A stretch of DNA of 64,000 bases from Sambucus nigra (taxonomy: Eukaryota; Streptophyta; Magnoliopsida; Dipsacales; Adoxaceae). The notes under the pieces are model-generated. The model searched no databases. It was given only the letters and a program-made list of their open reading frames with translations, and had not been told where the DNA came from. The first letter of the stretch is position 1, and every line of letters starts with the position of its first letter. The translations under genes were made by a program, and so were the position numbers. The stretch lies in assembly GCA_949130495.1 (NCBI GenBank), contig OX422213.1:536471467-536535466 (forward strand). Direction: 5' to 3'. This document shows positions 1-11,404 of the stretch, piece by piece.

Positions 1-3000
1 ACAAAATGAACTAAGGCTAGAATTGGGGAAGAACTTGAAGAAGCCGTTTGACCTTCCACAGATGCACCGACACTAGTAGGGGTAGAAGAAGCACCAGGAT
101 GAGTAGAAGAGTCAACAGTGGCCTTGGAAACTGTTAGAATCCTAAAGGATAATAGCGGTATAAGACTTGGAGAAAGCTATAAAAACAAAGCTAAGTGTTT
201 GAGGAGGGAAATAATAAAGAAAGAAAAGACAAACTTCACACTTAACTCACCTCAGTAATATGACTAAAATGGGGGACGACATCGATGGGTCTTGTCAATT
301 GAGGTGGGAGAAGGATGTTGGCCAACGATGAAGCCAAAAGGGAAGCTACTTCAACCTGAGATACACCAAAATATTTAGAAGATGCAGCAAATGGAGAAGG
401 ATAGAAAAAAAAGACCTAACAAAAGGTCTAGAATCTGTCACCTCGAGAGAACCTTGCACAATGTGAACGATGTCTAGAGGAACCACATCCAAAGAAGGTG
501 AACCAGATGAAGTTAAGGTAGTCTCCTCTGGTTGGGAGGAAACTCCCACATGGTCAACAGGGGCAATAACCTCTTTAGCACCCCCACCGTGCATTGGGAG
601 ACCAAACAACGGGAATAAGTGAGCCCGGTCATTGGAGAATGGGGGGAGTTGAACCAACAGAACCACTCCCGAAGTATCCCCCACTAAAGGACTCACATGG
701 GGTTGGGCCTTTTCTCTTCATCTTCCCACACCAAAGTTGCTAAGAGTTAGACAGATGTAGATTGTTATAGAAAAATGAAAAAAAAAACACATGTATACCT
801 CTGATCTAGGGGGAAAGTGGGATGATATCACCATTGGCGAGGAAGGAGGGGAAGCAGCTGGTGAAGACCTCATCATGGGATGATGCGAGATAGTAGGATA
901 GTTATCCAACGCCATAGCTCCAACAGCTGAGGGAGCTGGGGTAAAATGTACATCAGGAGCCTGTTTCTTCTAGGACTTAGTACCGAGAGTCTTTTTCCTC
1001 ACACCAGCAGCACCAACACTTGGAGGAACCCTTAATCTCTTCTTTCGCTTTGACCCTCCTTCAGATGGATCTACTAAGATAGTAGGGAAGGCAACAACAG
1101 GAGGAATGGCAGGAGCGTGTCGTTGAAACTCATAATTTATTCTTTTTACCTCAGCTTGAGTTTGCTTCCTCAACTCCTCACTCACTTCTGCAGACATAGG
1201 AGGAGGAACGAAGGGAATGGGGAATGCCTTCATGGGATCTTGAGACTGAGGTTGGGACTCAAACTTTAAAGAAGTCTCACTCTTGGACTTCCTTGTTTTT
1301 TTGGCTGGTGCCTGGGAAGGTCCTTCGCCAGAAGCTACTTCGATTGGAACACCCTCACCAGAAACATCTTTAGTAAGGGCAGGCTGTTTGGGGGTTGTAA
1401 CATTCTCAAATTTGGGCGTGGCAGTAGGGATCGTTGGACAATAAGGGGGTAGCCTGCTGGGAGAATCTTTAGCAGTCTTACTCAAAGGGAACTCAACTCT
1501 AATAATAGAGCTACCCTTGAGGCCCAATTCCAAGGAAGAGAAAGAAAGAACTGGGGGATATTGGGGGGGGGGGGGGGGGACTTTATATGAACTCACGAAT
1601 CCTGTCCAGTTGCATTAATCGAAATTTAGTGGAAAAAAAGGTAGACAAATCCCTTTTCTAGTAGAACTAGGAATGGTGACTCAACCATCCGTAGTAAAAG
1701 TCACGCCAAGTACCGATGTAGAAAGCTAAAAGGTGCAGGCCTCAATAAAAGAAAACCTCTTATTCATTAACTGAAACACATGTCGAGGAGCCCCTTGATC
1801 AAAATCGAACTGCCAGATGTACCTATCGGGGTTATAAGGTTCATAAGTATATCCCCATTCAGTGAATGAAGTAAGGAACCCATGCGTGAATAGAAGAACC
1901 ACGACTTGTGATGGATCTTCTATAACACAGAAAAAGTGACCGTTATAGCTACAGAGGAGAAAAAATCCAAGTATGGGCGAAGGTAGATTCTCCATACGAC
2001 CTCATGATGAAGGTATTGAAACGGTTAAAAATGCCCATTATTTCCTTTCGATTCTATTTTTTATGGAAGCATAGGAGGCGAGGGGGTTTAATGCATTCGC
2101 TCATGGGATAAGGGACAAATTTGGCCGCGATGGCAAGAAAACGGGTATAGAGGAAACCCGTTAAGATAACAGTATTAGAAAAATTGGCCAGGTTGTAATG
2201 GCCAAAGGCCAACGCCATGTCGAGGTGGGTTCGATCCGGCTAAGTTAGAGGAAGATTAAAACCCCTGGCCAAACGAATGGAAATGTTTATAAGGTCCCTC
2301 CTAGGCTGGTCGTTGGGTTTCCTAGTCAAGAGAAATGGGAAAGAAACACAATAATATAGGCTGGTAATTCCAAAGATGTACCTTTACTATGGCCCGTAAC
2401 AGAAGTGAAGTTCTTCGCAGTAGGAGATTCTAAGAATTAACTAATAAGGGGATTAAAGGTAGCCTTGTCGGAAGACCCAGTGCAACGGATAAAAATCTGA
2501 TCTAGCGCAGCTAGGTCAGTGGTTTCTTCGACATCCAAGTCCTCATTAAGATAAGTAAACTCACCCATGCGTTCAAACCCAAGTACCTCACAAACATCTT
2601 CAAAGGAAATGGTGAAATCCCCCCAGGCAGCAGAAAATGTGTGAGTTGTAATGTTCCATCAAGAAACCAACACTTGGAGTGCAGCATTGTGCTTAGAAAG
2701 AGTGAACTCCCCAAACCGGTTAGCTCAATGAATACCAATCTTGGCAAGAGCTGCAGCATGGGAGCTCTGCATATGTGCATGCTAGGGAGGAAAATGAGCT
2801 GGAGATCCCCCAGGAACTTCGAAATCGATCTGGGAGTAAGGGAAGTCTCCACGATCCAACCTGAAATGCAGAGTCCCCTTTGAAGGAAGAAAGACCCAAT
2901 TAGATGAATCTTCGTCTTCATCACCTGTAGCAAAGGGTCATACTTAGCTGAAAAATGGCAGGTCTTGTGCGCATCAGAGAACTCATCATCTTTTCCAAAG

Positions 3001-3140
3001 ATGGGAGATCGACGGTAAAAGCGTAGTTTCTCTCGATGAGCAACATCCAAGGCAGTGGAACTAACAGTGGCGGTGGAAGGAGAAGTGGTAGCGGTGGAAC
3101 TTAGCTGAGCAGTGGTGGTGGTAGCCTTGGGGACGTTTTA
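1..3140 (-). pseudogene. Plant mobile domain (PMD) gene remnant, spliced
   Basis: Read on the minus strand, about 2420-2990 gives the PMD signature: an ITTHTFSAAWGDFTISFEDV stretch near 2600-2660, matching the family pattern of WxxxTxTFxxxWGExTxTLEDV followed by a G(F/L) helix. The PMD occurs in the host MAIN/MAIL proteins and in many Mutator-like and Ty3 elements; here I infer transposon origin. Upstream (about 2890-3140) is a Ser/Thr-rich lead and an acidic patch. Downstream is a Pro/Lys-rich linker (970-1596) with a KRKKR basic cluster, then Ser/Pro-rich tail exons. Intron-like gaps with GT..AG ends lie at about 142-250 (donor GTGAGT), 356-420 (the frame stays open across it) and 740-798. 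It is broken: stops interrupt the PMD (for example where FPP is followed by a stop, and just before WNITTHTF), and a frame change lies near 2890. The 3' end leaves the window at base 1. Confident about the PMD; unsure of the host element. Confidence 0.72.
1563..1579. repeat. Poly-G run (17 G)
   Basis: Seventeen G in a row. On the minus strand this is a C-run encoding consecutive prolines at the start of the Pro-rich part of the PMD remnant. Its length is likely variable and prone to sequencing error. Confidence 0.9.
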
Positions 3141-4789
3141 AGAAGCCACAGTAAGCGATGATGAATGAAATAGCTTTGGGAGAAAGGGCTATGGATGAAA
3201 ATGGAGAAGTACAGCACATGTGGTGGTGTAAGAGACGATGGGAGAAAGGAAACCAAGGTAAAGGTTAGCAAGAATGGCGCTCTGAGGATTTTATATCTTT
3301 AAGATTGGTGGGAGTTGAAGACGAAGAAGGAAAAGTAAGGGAAAAATGGCTAAGTGTTTGAATAATAGGCGTTTGAAATTTCTGGGTTCGGCTTTTGAGT
3401 TTCTCACCACCAAATGTGCAAAGACGTCGGTAACCATTTCTAGTGGACACATGGTTCTTCGGGAAGTGTCTTGATAGTAAAAAAGACAGCACCACTTCAT
3501 TAATGAAGTGATGCATGGGGAAGAGAAAGGGTTTTCTTCCTAGGCAAGTTTGAGTTTTGACGCCATAATTTTTGTCAGACATATCCAATATCTCCCAACA
3601 CAAAAGCTGTCCCAACGGTTGAAAACAGCTAAGATGTCCCATAGCCACAAGTCCAAACGATGTTTAATTGTAACTTAGATACATCTTGGAATTCTGCTTT
3701 TTTGAATATCAAGAAACGATGATACATCATAGCTAAAATGAAGTTGTACCTTCAAATTGGGAGAATTTCCTAGGGAGAATTTTACAAGGAAGAATTCCAC
3801 AAGTCTCAATGCTAGTAATGCCCAAGGGGGAGATTTCATACCACTAGGGTAAGCCCTAACGCAAAAACTCTCAGCTTATAACTATGCTCCACAAGATTTC
3901 ACAAAATAAGAAATCAGATCTAGCAAATAACTACGTGATCTGTATCACATAAATCAAATCTCATATTTTTATACAAAGAAATACAGACTTAATCAACGTG
4001 ATTAAGTTGGTAAAGATATATAAGACAGTAGAAAAAAAACTTCTCAAATCACGAACTATAAACATTCAGAAAAAGATTTTATTGTTCGAATTTGGTTTAA
4101 AGTTTGAGTTAGGGTTTGTAAAAATATTTTGAACTCTCTCTCTCTCTTCTCTCTTTTTTTTCTCCCGGGGGTAACAATGACCAAAAGTGACAAAATTGAA
4201 TACGACGTCTCCTTTCATACTACGAGAAAAAGGCCCTGGAAGATCGAATGGAAATAAATGATCAAGATTGATTCCAAGTCAATCTGAGGGATGCCAAGAT
4301 ACTGCATTTAAAATAGATTTGATTGGTTCAAAATCAAACACGTGGATTATAAGAAAACACATGCAGATCGTTGATTAAAGTGATCCAATGGTGCACAGTG
4401 AGTCTAGCGAATGTGAGTATAAGAAAACACACATTAGGCCATTATAAAGGAAACACGTGTAGGACTGAGATCGAATGAAAAATGTGTGTTTTTGAAGATT
4501 TAGAAATATAAATTTCACCCAAAATATTCTCTAGCACTTTCGATTTCTACCTAACAAGAATTTATGCCATAAAAACTAATTATAAATCAGCCCCAAAGGT
4601 TTTTAGGCCAACAAAATTAATTTCTAAAAATTATTTTAAAATCTTTGAAATTATTTAAATACCAAAAAATAGTAGAAAATCAATTTATAGGGAATTAACT
4701 GAAACATAACTAATTATATCATGATATAATGTATTTATTCAGTCCTAGTGAGTGTTGTTGGTGAGCTACCTTTTAATAACTGATACAGG
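3141..4789. other. No supportable gene; non-coding flank
   Basis: A minus-strand open frame at 3265-3648 (127 codons) lies upstream of the PMD remnant but shows no domain I recognise. It could be an upstream exon or chance. The rest is AT-rich with a CT-rich tract at about 4136-4165. It carries TE-like non-coding sequence with no pairable LTR that I could find. Confidence 0.5.
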
Positions 4790-5999
4790 CATCAAGTTGA
4801 GTTCGAGGTTCCTTTGGTAACTAAGGATGGGACTCAAATTTTATCACAATTTCCAAACTAGATGAACACCTATATAGTATAGACTTAATTAAGTCAAGGA
4901 TATAGAGTGCTTCAGTGATGACCAAGGATTCCAAGAAAATAGAGGGCTGATCGAGAATCCCTGAGCCCCCGATCGACCGACATTTTAGGTGTTATCTTAT
5001 GAGAAAATTAGGGACTTCAAACCCAACCCGTGATGGACGGCCCCCCTGGCTGTTGTCGACCGGATCCTATAGATTTTCGACACTTGCTCTAATTTGATTT
5101 CTTTCTTTTTTATTTTATTCTACACTTACTATGGGAACAATAGTTTGGTTTATTTGTAAGACATATTTTTTAGGTTAATTTTTAGGGTTTGTTATTGGGA
5201 GCTTCCCTCTACTTTATCTCTTTTCGGTTTATACCCATTTATGTAAGTTATTTACTATCCATTGTCTTCTTTACTTGTTTTAAGCTTTATTTCCTTTATT
5301 CATGATTTTTTCGTTATTTACTTGCCTTATATTTACTTTTTTTGGTTAATTAGTTATTTTCTTGGGTTAATTAGGTTTATTTCTTATTTTAATTATGTCT
5401 TGTAGCTAGTTTAAGGGTTGGGGTCATATTTTCGCCATTAATGGGTATCAAGCTTTGAAATATAGGTTTTGGGTCAAAATGCATTTAATTGAAACCTTGT
5501 GTATTAAAGTTGGAATATTAAGTGTTTATCTTTCTTTGCCACGCAACGTTAGTGTTTATAAAGATAATATGAAATTAATCCCTGTGTGACCATTTTCGAT
5601 TGAATATTTTAAGTTCACATTTTCGGGTTAGTTCCCTTCATGTGTGATGTTTATAATTAATTGAATATGCTCTATTAAATTATTTCAAACCGAATTCCTT
5701 GTTATGCATTGTTTATCCCACGACGGGGATGTTACCTTAATCACATTTTATTATTCTTGTCTACTTTTATTTCTTTTTTCCCCTTTTTCCATTTTAAATC
5801 ATCATCACCTTTTACACTTTTATTTTAGAAGTAATAAATTAATTAAAGTCTGTCAAACATTCCCTATCGATTTTCGATACCCGGACTGACTTCTATACTC
5901 CATTTGAGTGCAATTAAAGTTTAGGTTTTTTACATTACGATCGAAAGTCGAAAATATCAATTGGCGTATCTACACGGACGCTCGTTTTCTTCCACATCA
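4790..5999 (+). repeat. Left LTR of the outer element (5' end truncated or diverged)
   Basis: Clear co-linear similarity to 23920-25007 starts near 4915 and runs to the shared end ACATCA at 5999. Shared landmarks include TTATACCCATTTATGTAAG (5231 and 24240), GCCATTAATGGGT (5435 and 24447) and AAGTCTGTCAAACATTCCC. The stretch 4790-4915 is only weakly alignable, so the true 5' edge is uncertain. It carries TCGA-centred partial palindromes at 4947-4981 and 5055-5067. Confidence 0.72.
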
Positions 6000-6006
6000 A
6001 AAGGGA

Positions 6007-6024
6007 TGGAGCCATTACTAGGGA
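6007..6024 (+). other. Primer-binding site, tRNA-Asp type (decayed)
   Basis: TGGAGCCATTACTAGGGA, seven bases after the LTR end. It differs from TGGCGCCGTTGCCGGGGA, the tRNA-Asp-complementary site common in Athila-type elements, at C>A once and at G>A or C>T elsewhere. The transition pattern fits decay of methylated cytosines. Confidence 0.7.
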
Positions 6025-6239
6025 GTGTTTTTTTTTATAGATTGTAATTGTTTTAATATTTTGTAGTACTTTTTTCTTTGCATTTGTATTATTTCTTTTG
6101 CCTTTCTTTTCTTCTTGTGCTATATTACTTTGAAAATCTTAAAATTTTGGTGCTTGTTGAGTTTTTGAATTGCCTAATTTGAAATGTCTCGCTATAACTC
6201 TTTAGATAACCTTAATTGTTAGGACAATAGTTTTCCAAT

Positions 6240-6839
6240 TTGCTTTGCCAAGACGATGCGATAATGCCAAAAATTCTAGAAAATGAACGACTTGAGCGGT
6301 ATATTCAAGAATTTGTTAGTAATCCCTCAACGTCTTGGGAAGAAAAATTGGGAAACAGGGAGTCCTCTAGCCATGAGAAAAGATTTCATGTCTTCTTGAT
6401 GGTTGATCATGACTTTGTTTTTAAGGAATTGAATGCCCAATCTGAGAGTCTTAAAGCTTGGTCTTTAGAAATAAATGGCCAACTCAACGAGATTATTTAT
6501 TCTTCACACAGACCGATTGTGGTTAAAACTTGCATTTCACGTCCACCCCTTTTTGAGGAAGAAATAATTTAGAGTGATCCAAGTCCATTCGAATTTCAAA
6601 TTCTTATTAATATTTCAAATTCTGTTGAGGTTGAAAATCCTTCGTTTCCTTGGTTCCCTACTATTCTCGAACCATTAAATTTATCACAAGGATCGGTTGA
6701 AAGCTTGAGGACTTTAACCCGATTCTTGAACGGGGTTGTTGGTTTGAGATGCTTTATCTTATGGGCTATTCACTTGCAGTTGCCTCACCTCCCCCTTGCA
6801 ATTGAAAAACCCTCGGGATGTTATTTTAGTTTTCCCGAT
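6240..6839 (+). pseudogene. Unrecognised ORF remnant in the outer element
   Basis: An open frame of about 110 codons (6240-6572) is followed by a second at 6705-6839 that is interrupted by the Tat insertion. The product would be acidic to neutral and mostly helical, with no zinc knuckle and no UBN2 or retrotrans_gag signature. The frame at 6839 stays open for about 25 further codons on the far side of the Tat element (from 21408) once insert and duplication are discounted. This suggests it was one reading frame before insertion. It sits where gag would be, so a degenerate gag is the natural guess, but I cannot show it. Confidence 0.4.
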
Positions 6840-6844
6840 ATTAA
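6840..6844. repeat. Target-site duplication ATTAA (left copy)
   Basis: ATTAA directly before TGATGATGCC at 6845. The same five bases follow the other end of the element at 21403. Confidence 0.85.
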
Positions 6845-7704
6845 TGATGATGCCAAAAATATCACCACCAAATCAAGGTGTTGGAGAGCTCAAACTAGCA
6901 TAACAATGGAAACAAGTAAGCAATACAGATATAGAAGGAGGTGAGGAGAAGAGGATAAACACACCAATATAAGTGGTTCAGCCTATCTAGGCCTACGTCC
7001 ACTGTGTAGGTGAATGATCTTCACTAATAATATAAGAGCTTTAATGGCCTTTGTGATACAATGCACTCACTTTCTCTCTCTACTATGTAGTTTACCAGTG
7101 CTTTCGCTAGGGTTTACAATATTGATCCCCCTACAAGGAAGGAGAAGACAAGTATATATAGTTCTAGGGGGTGTAGTGTACTCCCCCAAGCATACAAAGA
7201 GCATGAGTGTGATGATCTAGGCAATCTCATGCGGACACTTGGCTATGCTATATGTAGATAATGATGACCGAATATTCCCTCACATGAGGGGAATGATTTG
7301 TTTATAATGGTTTTGTCCATGTGTTCCAAGTCTTCCATATGCTTGCGTGTACTCGGAACTATGACATAATGAACTGTAACCTCAGCTCAGCCGATTACGA
7401 TGATGGTGAATCCGTTAGCTGAGTTAGTCTGCTAATCATAAGTATGACCTCGTCCTAATTGACTGGACGAGGTTAGGTATTAGGCATGGTTGTGGTATCG
7501 ACTGAAGAAGAGAATGCAGAGGTTGTAGTTGATCCCATGAGGTTATTACTGAACTCGACTACTAATGAGTCAAGGTTGATCAATGTGGAACCGACCTTGT
7601 GAAGGACGACCTCTCTGATGACTATTGCGATCTTCCTGATGAATCGAATGTGAGGTTGGCCGATGTTACTATTCAGAGTATGAGGGCACACTTTGGGCAT
7701 ATCA
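6845..7704 (-). repeat. 3' LTR (sense) of the Tat element
   Basis: 860 bp. On the plus strand it begins TGATGATGCCAAAAAT and ends TTTGGGCATATCA, so the TG..CA ends are canonical on both strands. It pairs with 20545-21402 along its whole length with about 12% mismatch in the first 230 bases. Confidence 0.93.
7150..7161 (-). promoter_or_regulatory. TATA box in the Tat 3' LTR
   Basis: On the minus strand CTATATATACTT follows a CACCCCCTAGAA lead. The same TATATATA with CCCCTAG upstream recurs in the partner LTR (20850-20860) and in the related LTR at 39650, which is the conservation expected of the U3 core promoter. Confidence 0.7.
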
Positions 7705-7717
7705 ATAACCCCCTAGA
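7705..7717 (-). other. Polypurine tract of the Tat element
   Basis: Minus-strand CTAGGGGGTTAT immediately upstream of the 3' LTR, the position of the plus-strand primer. It is short and purine-rich only in AGGGGG. Confidence 0.55.
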
Positions 7718-7924
7718 CCTTAGTCTTCAATGTGAGTAGATGGATGAGGGGTATATAATTTAGGCTGATGAGGGGACGTTTATGCGTCTTGGGATATGTG
7801 ACTAGTCACTTTGACACATGTCAACTTTGAAATGGCTTGCGTCTGTCCCAATGCACCTAATAAAGTGATGGAGCCTTTTAGGGTTTCTAGGTCTAATGAT
7901 GTGCGCCTTAGTACTCGCACCTCA

Positions 7925-8100
7925 TCATTGCAATGGTTTAAATACCATTTTCCCTTTCTTTTTCTCTTTCTTCTTCCTTTGTTTCACGTTTAGAGATTTT
8001 TCTACAACTGCATCCCCAAACTCCATCGTTCTTGATCATTCCAGGTCCTTTAGATCTTAAGTGGTTCTCCACTCATTGAAACTCACACAGGTATTGTTCT
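7925..8100 (+). promoter_or_regulatory. Candidate promoter and leader of the antisense ORF
   Basis: A TTTAAATA motif at about 7937 is followed by a CT-rich leader (TTTTCCCTTTCTTTTTCTC) and then by CACACAG/GTATTG near 8090. That site could be the donor of a leader intron ending at TTTTGCGTAG/GTG near 8376. The location, upstream of the plus-strand ORF and just inside the LTR, fits an independent antisense transcription unit. Motif evidence only. Confidence 0.35.
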
Positions 8101-9677
8101 GCAACCCTTCCTTTTTCATTTCTCAGGATTAATTTGTTGTTTTAATTTTTCGGTGAACTTTTCCTTTCCGGTGAGGTGCTCCGCCACTATTGGGTGGTCA
8201 TAAGGTTAGGGTTGTAGTAATTAGATGACTTTGGAGACATCCCAGGCTACTCTGAGGTTGTTTTAGGCAAAAATTCTCATTTTTCCAATCATCTTCTCTG
8301 GTGTGCTTCATTTTAACTATTCTTGGTGTTCTTAGTGAAAATCATATAAATTCCAAGCTTTGATCTTTTGCGTAGGTGTTAGAAGTAATTAACCTGTTTA
8401 TCTTTTTGAATGAAACCACAAGTGTAGTGTCATACAACTGATGCTATGACATTTTTATAAACTTGCTGAAGAGTTTCCAACTGTGTGCGAGGTGTGTTTT
8501 GAAAAAATCAGGCAGATAGAGTCAGCCCAAGACAAGGCTCATGAGGCCGAGGCTTTTCCCCTACCACCAATTTTCCCTCCACCATTAGCTGTCATAAACC
8601 CTGAGCCTGCCAATGTGTCTGATTCGATGTCAACATCTAAAGCTGCTTCAGACCCCATGTGAACATCTGAAGCTACTGATAGCATAGACTCTTTTCAAGA
8701 GGCTATGGATTACTCTCCCAAGAAAAGTGGAGTTTCTGAGGATGAAGAGGTTTCAGACCGTTCCTCATCTCACTAAGGTGCCAGGACTTCATGTCGATCT
8801 CCATTTGTAGAGATTTTAGATAATAGCATTGCGATTCCTCCTCCCTTTGATGCCATTCCTTTATCAGCTGCCACTGGCATTGAGTTTGCAAAGAGGTTTC
8901 CCACTGGTGTCCCGACTAGTCCCCAGGACGAGGTTGCTGAGGGTGACGATGATAAAGGAAGTGAAATCGATACCTAAGTATCTGCAGAGTATGATAGTAC
9001 TGTAAATTATTACAACCTTCTAGCCTTCAAACACCTTTATTCCATTGATTTCACAATTATCCTGAGAAAACCTATTAAGGAAGAGAGTGCCTTTGATGGC
9101 CGAAAGGGTGAAATTTACGTTTATGAGCAGATGTTCAAGTTAGGTTTTTGTCTTCCCATTCACCCAACTATTAGATCCATACTCTCTTATATAAACCTTG
9201 CCCCTTCCCAACTGCCCCCAAATGCCTGGAGGGTCATGATTGGGGCTACCATCCTCTGAAAGTCCGTTCACCACACCAACCTTCCAGTTAGGGTTTTTAT
9301 TAGGTGTTATACTCCCTCGTCTGCCAAGAATCATCTGGGATACTACCACTTTGTAGCCAGGAAATCCAAGAAGTCAATGCTTCTAGTTACCCAAAATTCC
9401 ACTCATAACTGGAAACCCCGATATTTATTTGTATCGGGAGCTTGGGATTTCGGCTCAAATGAGGCTTGTGGAACGTTTGATCCATGGAAACCTTTGGGAT
9501 GGAGAAACGTCTCTATTTCAGCAAAAACTAACCCTGGTTTAAGCCAGGATAACTATAAGGACATTAAGGTCCTTTGCAATCAAGGCGAGAAGGGTCATTT
9601 CGTTATATATGAGCATCTGATGACCCTCTACTACATTTCTCAGATAGGTTTAAGGGGTAATCCTTTAGAAGAGCTTC

Positions 9678-9764
9678 GTAAGTTTTAATAATTTTCCATA
9701 CCAAGTTATGTCTCATACTTTTTATCTGTCCGACTTGCTAACTGTGAGACTTCTCTTTTTATAG
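9678..9764 (+). other. Intron 1 of the antisense ORF
   Basis: 87 bases from GTAAGT to TTTTTATAG with CTAAC 24 bases from the acceptor. Joining the flanks keeps the frame open for more than 120 codons downstream, which argues against coincidence. Confidence 0.75.
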
Positions 9765-10165
9765 AGAGACGAGAAGGCATTTCTGACGACTTCTGGGTGA
9801 TGTTGCCCCCCAGCCTTACAAAGCTTAAGGAAAGATGTGGTGGTAATAATACACCATCTCCTGCTCAAACAAAAAATAGCGTCGCCACTTCAAAGGCCGA
9901 TTCTACCAAGAAAAGGAAAGCTCCTATCGACCCTGCTCATACTAGGCCGAATAAGGCTCCTGCTAAAGATCGTGCCATCCCCATTTCCACCGATGACGCT
10001 ATGGCTGCTCGTCTGTCACAGATCAAGATAGGAAATAACGTGATTGACCATAGCCTGCAAGCTGTCGATGCTATTGGCACTATTATGACTAAGGAGGACA
10101 AGCATTTTTTCCTGGCCTTAGATATCCCTTTATTGGCCGAGTTGTCCCTTCACGGGGCGGTTCAA

Positions 10166-10241
10166 GTATAAAAAAATTTCTTCCAAGTATTGTCCGTGCT
10201 CTTTAAAAGTTATTATTCATATGTCTGATCTTCTTCTACAG
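10166..10241 (+). other. Intron 2 of the antisense ORF
   Basis: 76 bases from GTATAA to CTTCTTCTACAG. Codons before and after stay in one frame, with the boundary between codons. Confidence 0.65.
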
Positions 10242-10984
10242 AGTGTGGTTCCCCTTAACCGCCTAGTTGATCGGACCTTAAAGAAGTTCCCCTTATACAA
10301 AAAGGAAAGGATGTTGAGAAAACTGAGGCTAATCTGAAAGATCGGGTGGAGATGTTGTAAGGGGATCTGAAAGATAAAGATAGATAGAGCATTTAGTTCA
10401 AGGAGAAGAGTAACAAGGATCCAAAGGAAAAATATATGAGTCTTAAATTAACGGTTAATGTTGTTGTCAAGGCTGTGTTGGTCGATACTTCTGAGAAGAT
10501 CATTGAAGACTACAAAGTCTCTGATGAATTCGCGGGCTTTAGTTTTGATTATATAAAGAGAGGTATCAAAGAAACCAGTCAATAGGTGGATATGAAGTTG
10601 GGTGAGTCTGGGAGCTTGACTGCTGAGTACTTTATTGGTCTCAACTTTGCCGACCCTCAATTTGCTCAGGATTTAAAGGAAGTGGAAGAAGGTGGTCCAG
10701 CCGAGACCAGTCCCTTGGAGGCCATGGAGACTGAAGATACTGCCCAACATGAAGATGGGGTTGAGGTTAATAGCCTTGGCCTCTACCAAACAAATCCATT
10801 TGTTGATAGGTTGGCTCCTGTCGATTGACAAACCGAGCTCTGCGGGCTTCTCCTGCTCATCTTTAATTGTGAAGCTTTTTGTAATCCTTATTTTTGTGAA
10901 CTCGTGGTTGTAATCTTTTTTTTTTGTTTGAGATCCCATGTCACTATTTCTATTGCTCTTTTATCTTTATGTTTTGTTTCTCTA

Positions 10985-11333
10985 TAATAATAGAGGTCAC
11001 CAAATTAATGGTGTTTATCCTCATACTTCCACCAAATTAATGATGTTATAGGTCTGAGGTTCCCTAATTAATAATGTTTAACCTCATAATTTCATCAAAT
11101 TAATAATGTTAAAGGTTTTATATCACAATATTAATGATTTTTTACCCCATAATTTCACCAAATTAATGATGTTAAAGGTTTAAGGTTACCAAATTAATGA
11201 TGTTTAGCCTCATAATTTCATAAAATTAATGATGTTAAATGCCCGAGGTCATCACCAAATTAATGACGTTTAGCCTCATAATTTAACCAAATTAATGATG
11301 TTAAAGGCCTGAGGTCACCATATTAATGATGTT
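10985..11333. repeat. 63-bp tandem array in the Tat 3' UTR, part 1
   Basis: About 5.5 diverged copies of a 63-bp unit. Each unit holds two copies of the 14-base core AAATTAATGATGTT, separated by alternating spacers (AAAGGYYTGAGGTCACC and TATCCTCATAATTTCACC). It is continuous with 13626-14287 once the nested element is discounted. Confidence 0.92.
11329..11333. repeat. Target-site duplication ATGTT (left copy)
   Basis: ATGTT from the array core, repeated at 13621-13625 after the other end of the nested element. Removing the insert and one copy gives a normal array unit (ATGATGTTCATCCTCATAC, as at about 14217). Confidence 0.8.
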
Positions 11334-11404
11334 TATGGGTAACCGAAATTAGAATGATGGGCCTGGATGAGTACCCCAATTGTAGCAGCCCAAAGTCCAG
11401 ACCT
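11334..11404 (+). repeat. Truncated left LTR of the nested element
   Basis: About 70 bp matching 13215-13285 (shared GAATGATGGGCCTGGA and GCCCAAAGTC), with about nine differences. Similarity stops abruptly near 11404. Confidence 0.75.

Larger units (their letters stand above)
8459..10828 (+). pseudogene. Tat antisense ORF, gypsy-type transposon domain protein, spliced
   Basis: Plus-strand gene opposite to gag-pol, between integrase and the 3' LTR. The frame opens after a stop near 8456 with a Ser/Pro/acidic lead. About 9080-9660 matches the putative gypsy-type transposon domain (PF04195-like): YEQMFKLGFCLPIHP and INLAPSQLPPNAWRV correspond to the family pattern LGLRLPxHPF..GLAPxQLxPNAWR. Next come a basic KKRKAP linker (about 9920), coiled-coil-like sequence, and an acidic tail ending at 10828. 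Two introns are supported by splice sites and by frame: 9678-9764 (GTAAGT..TATAG, with a CTAAC branch-like motif) and 10166-10241 (GTATAA..CTACAG). The frame is open across both. Stops at about 8660, 8774, 8975 and 9257, and a frame break near 10310, make it a pseudogene. The function of these ORFs is unknown. Confidence 0.82.
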
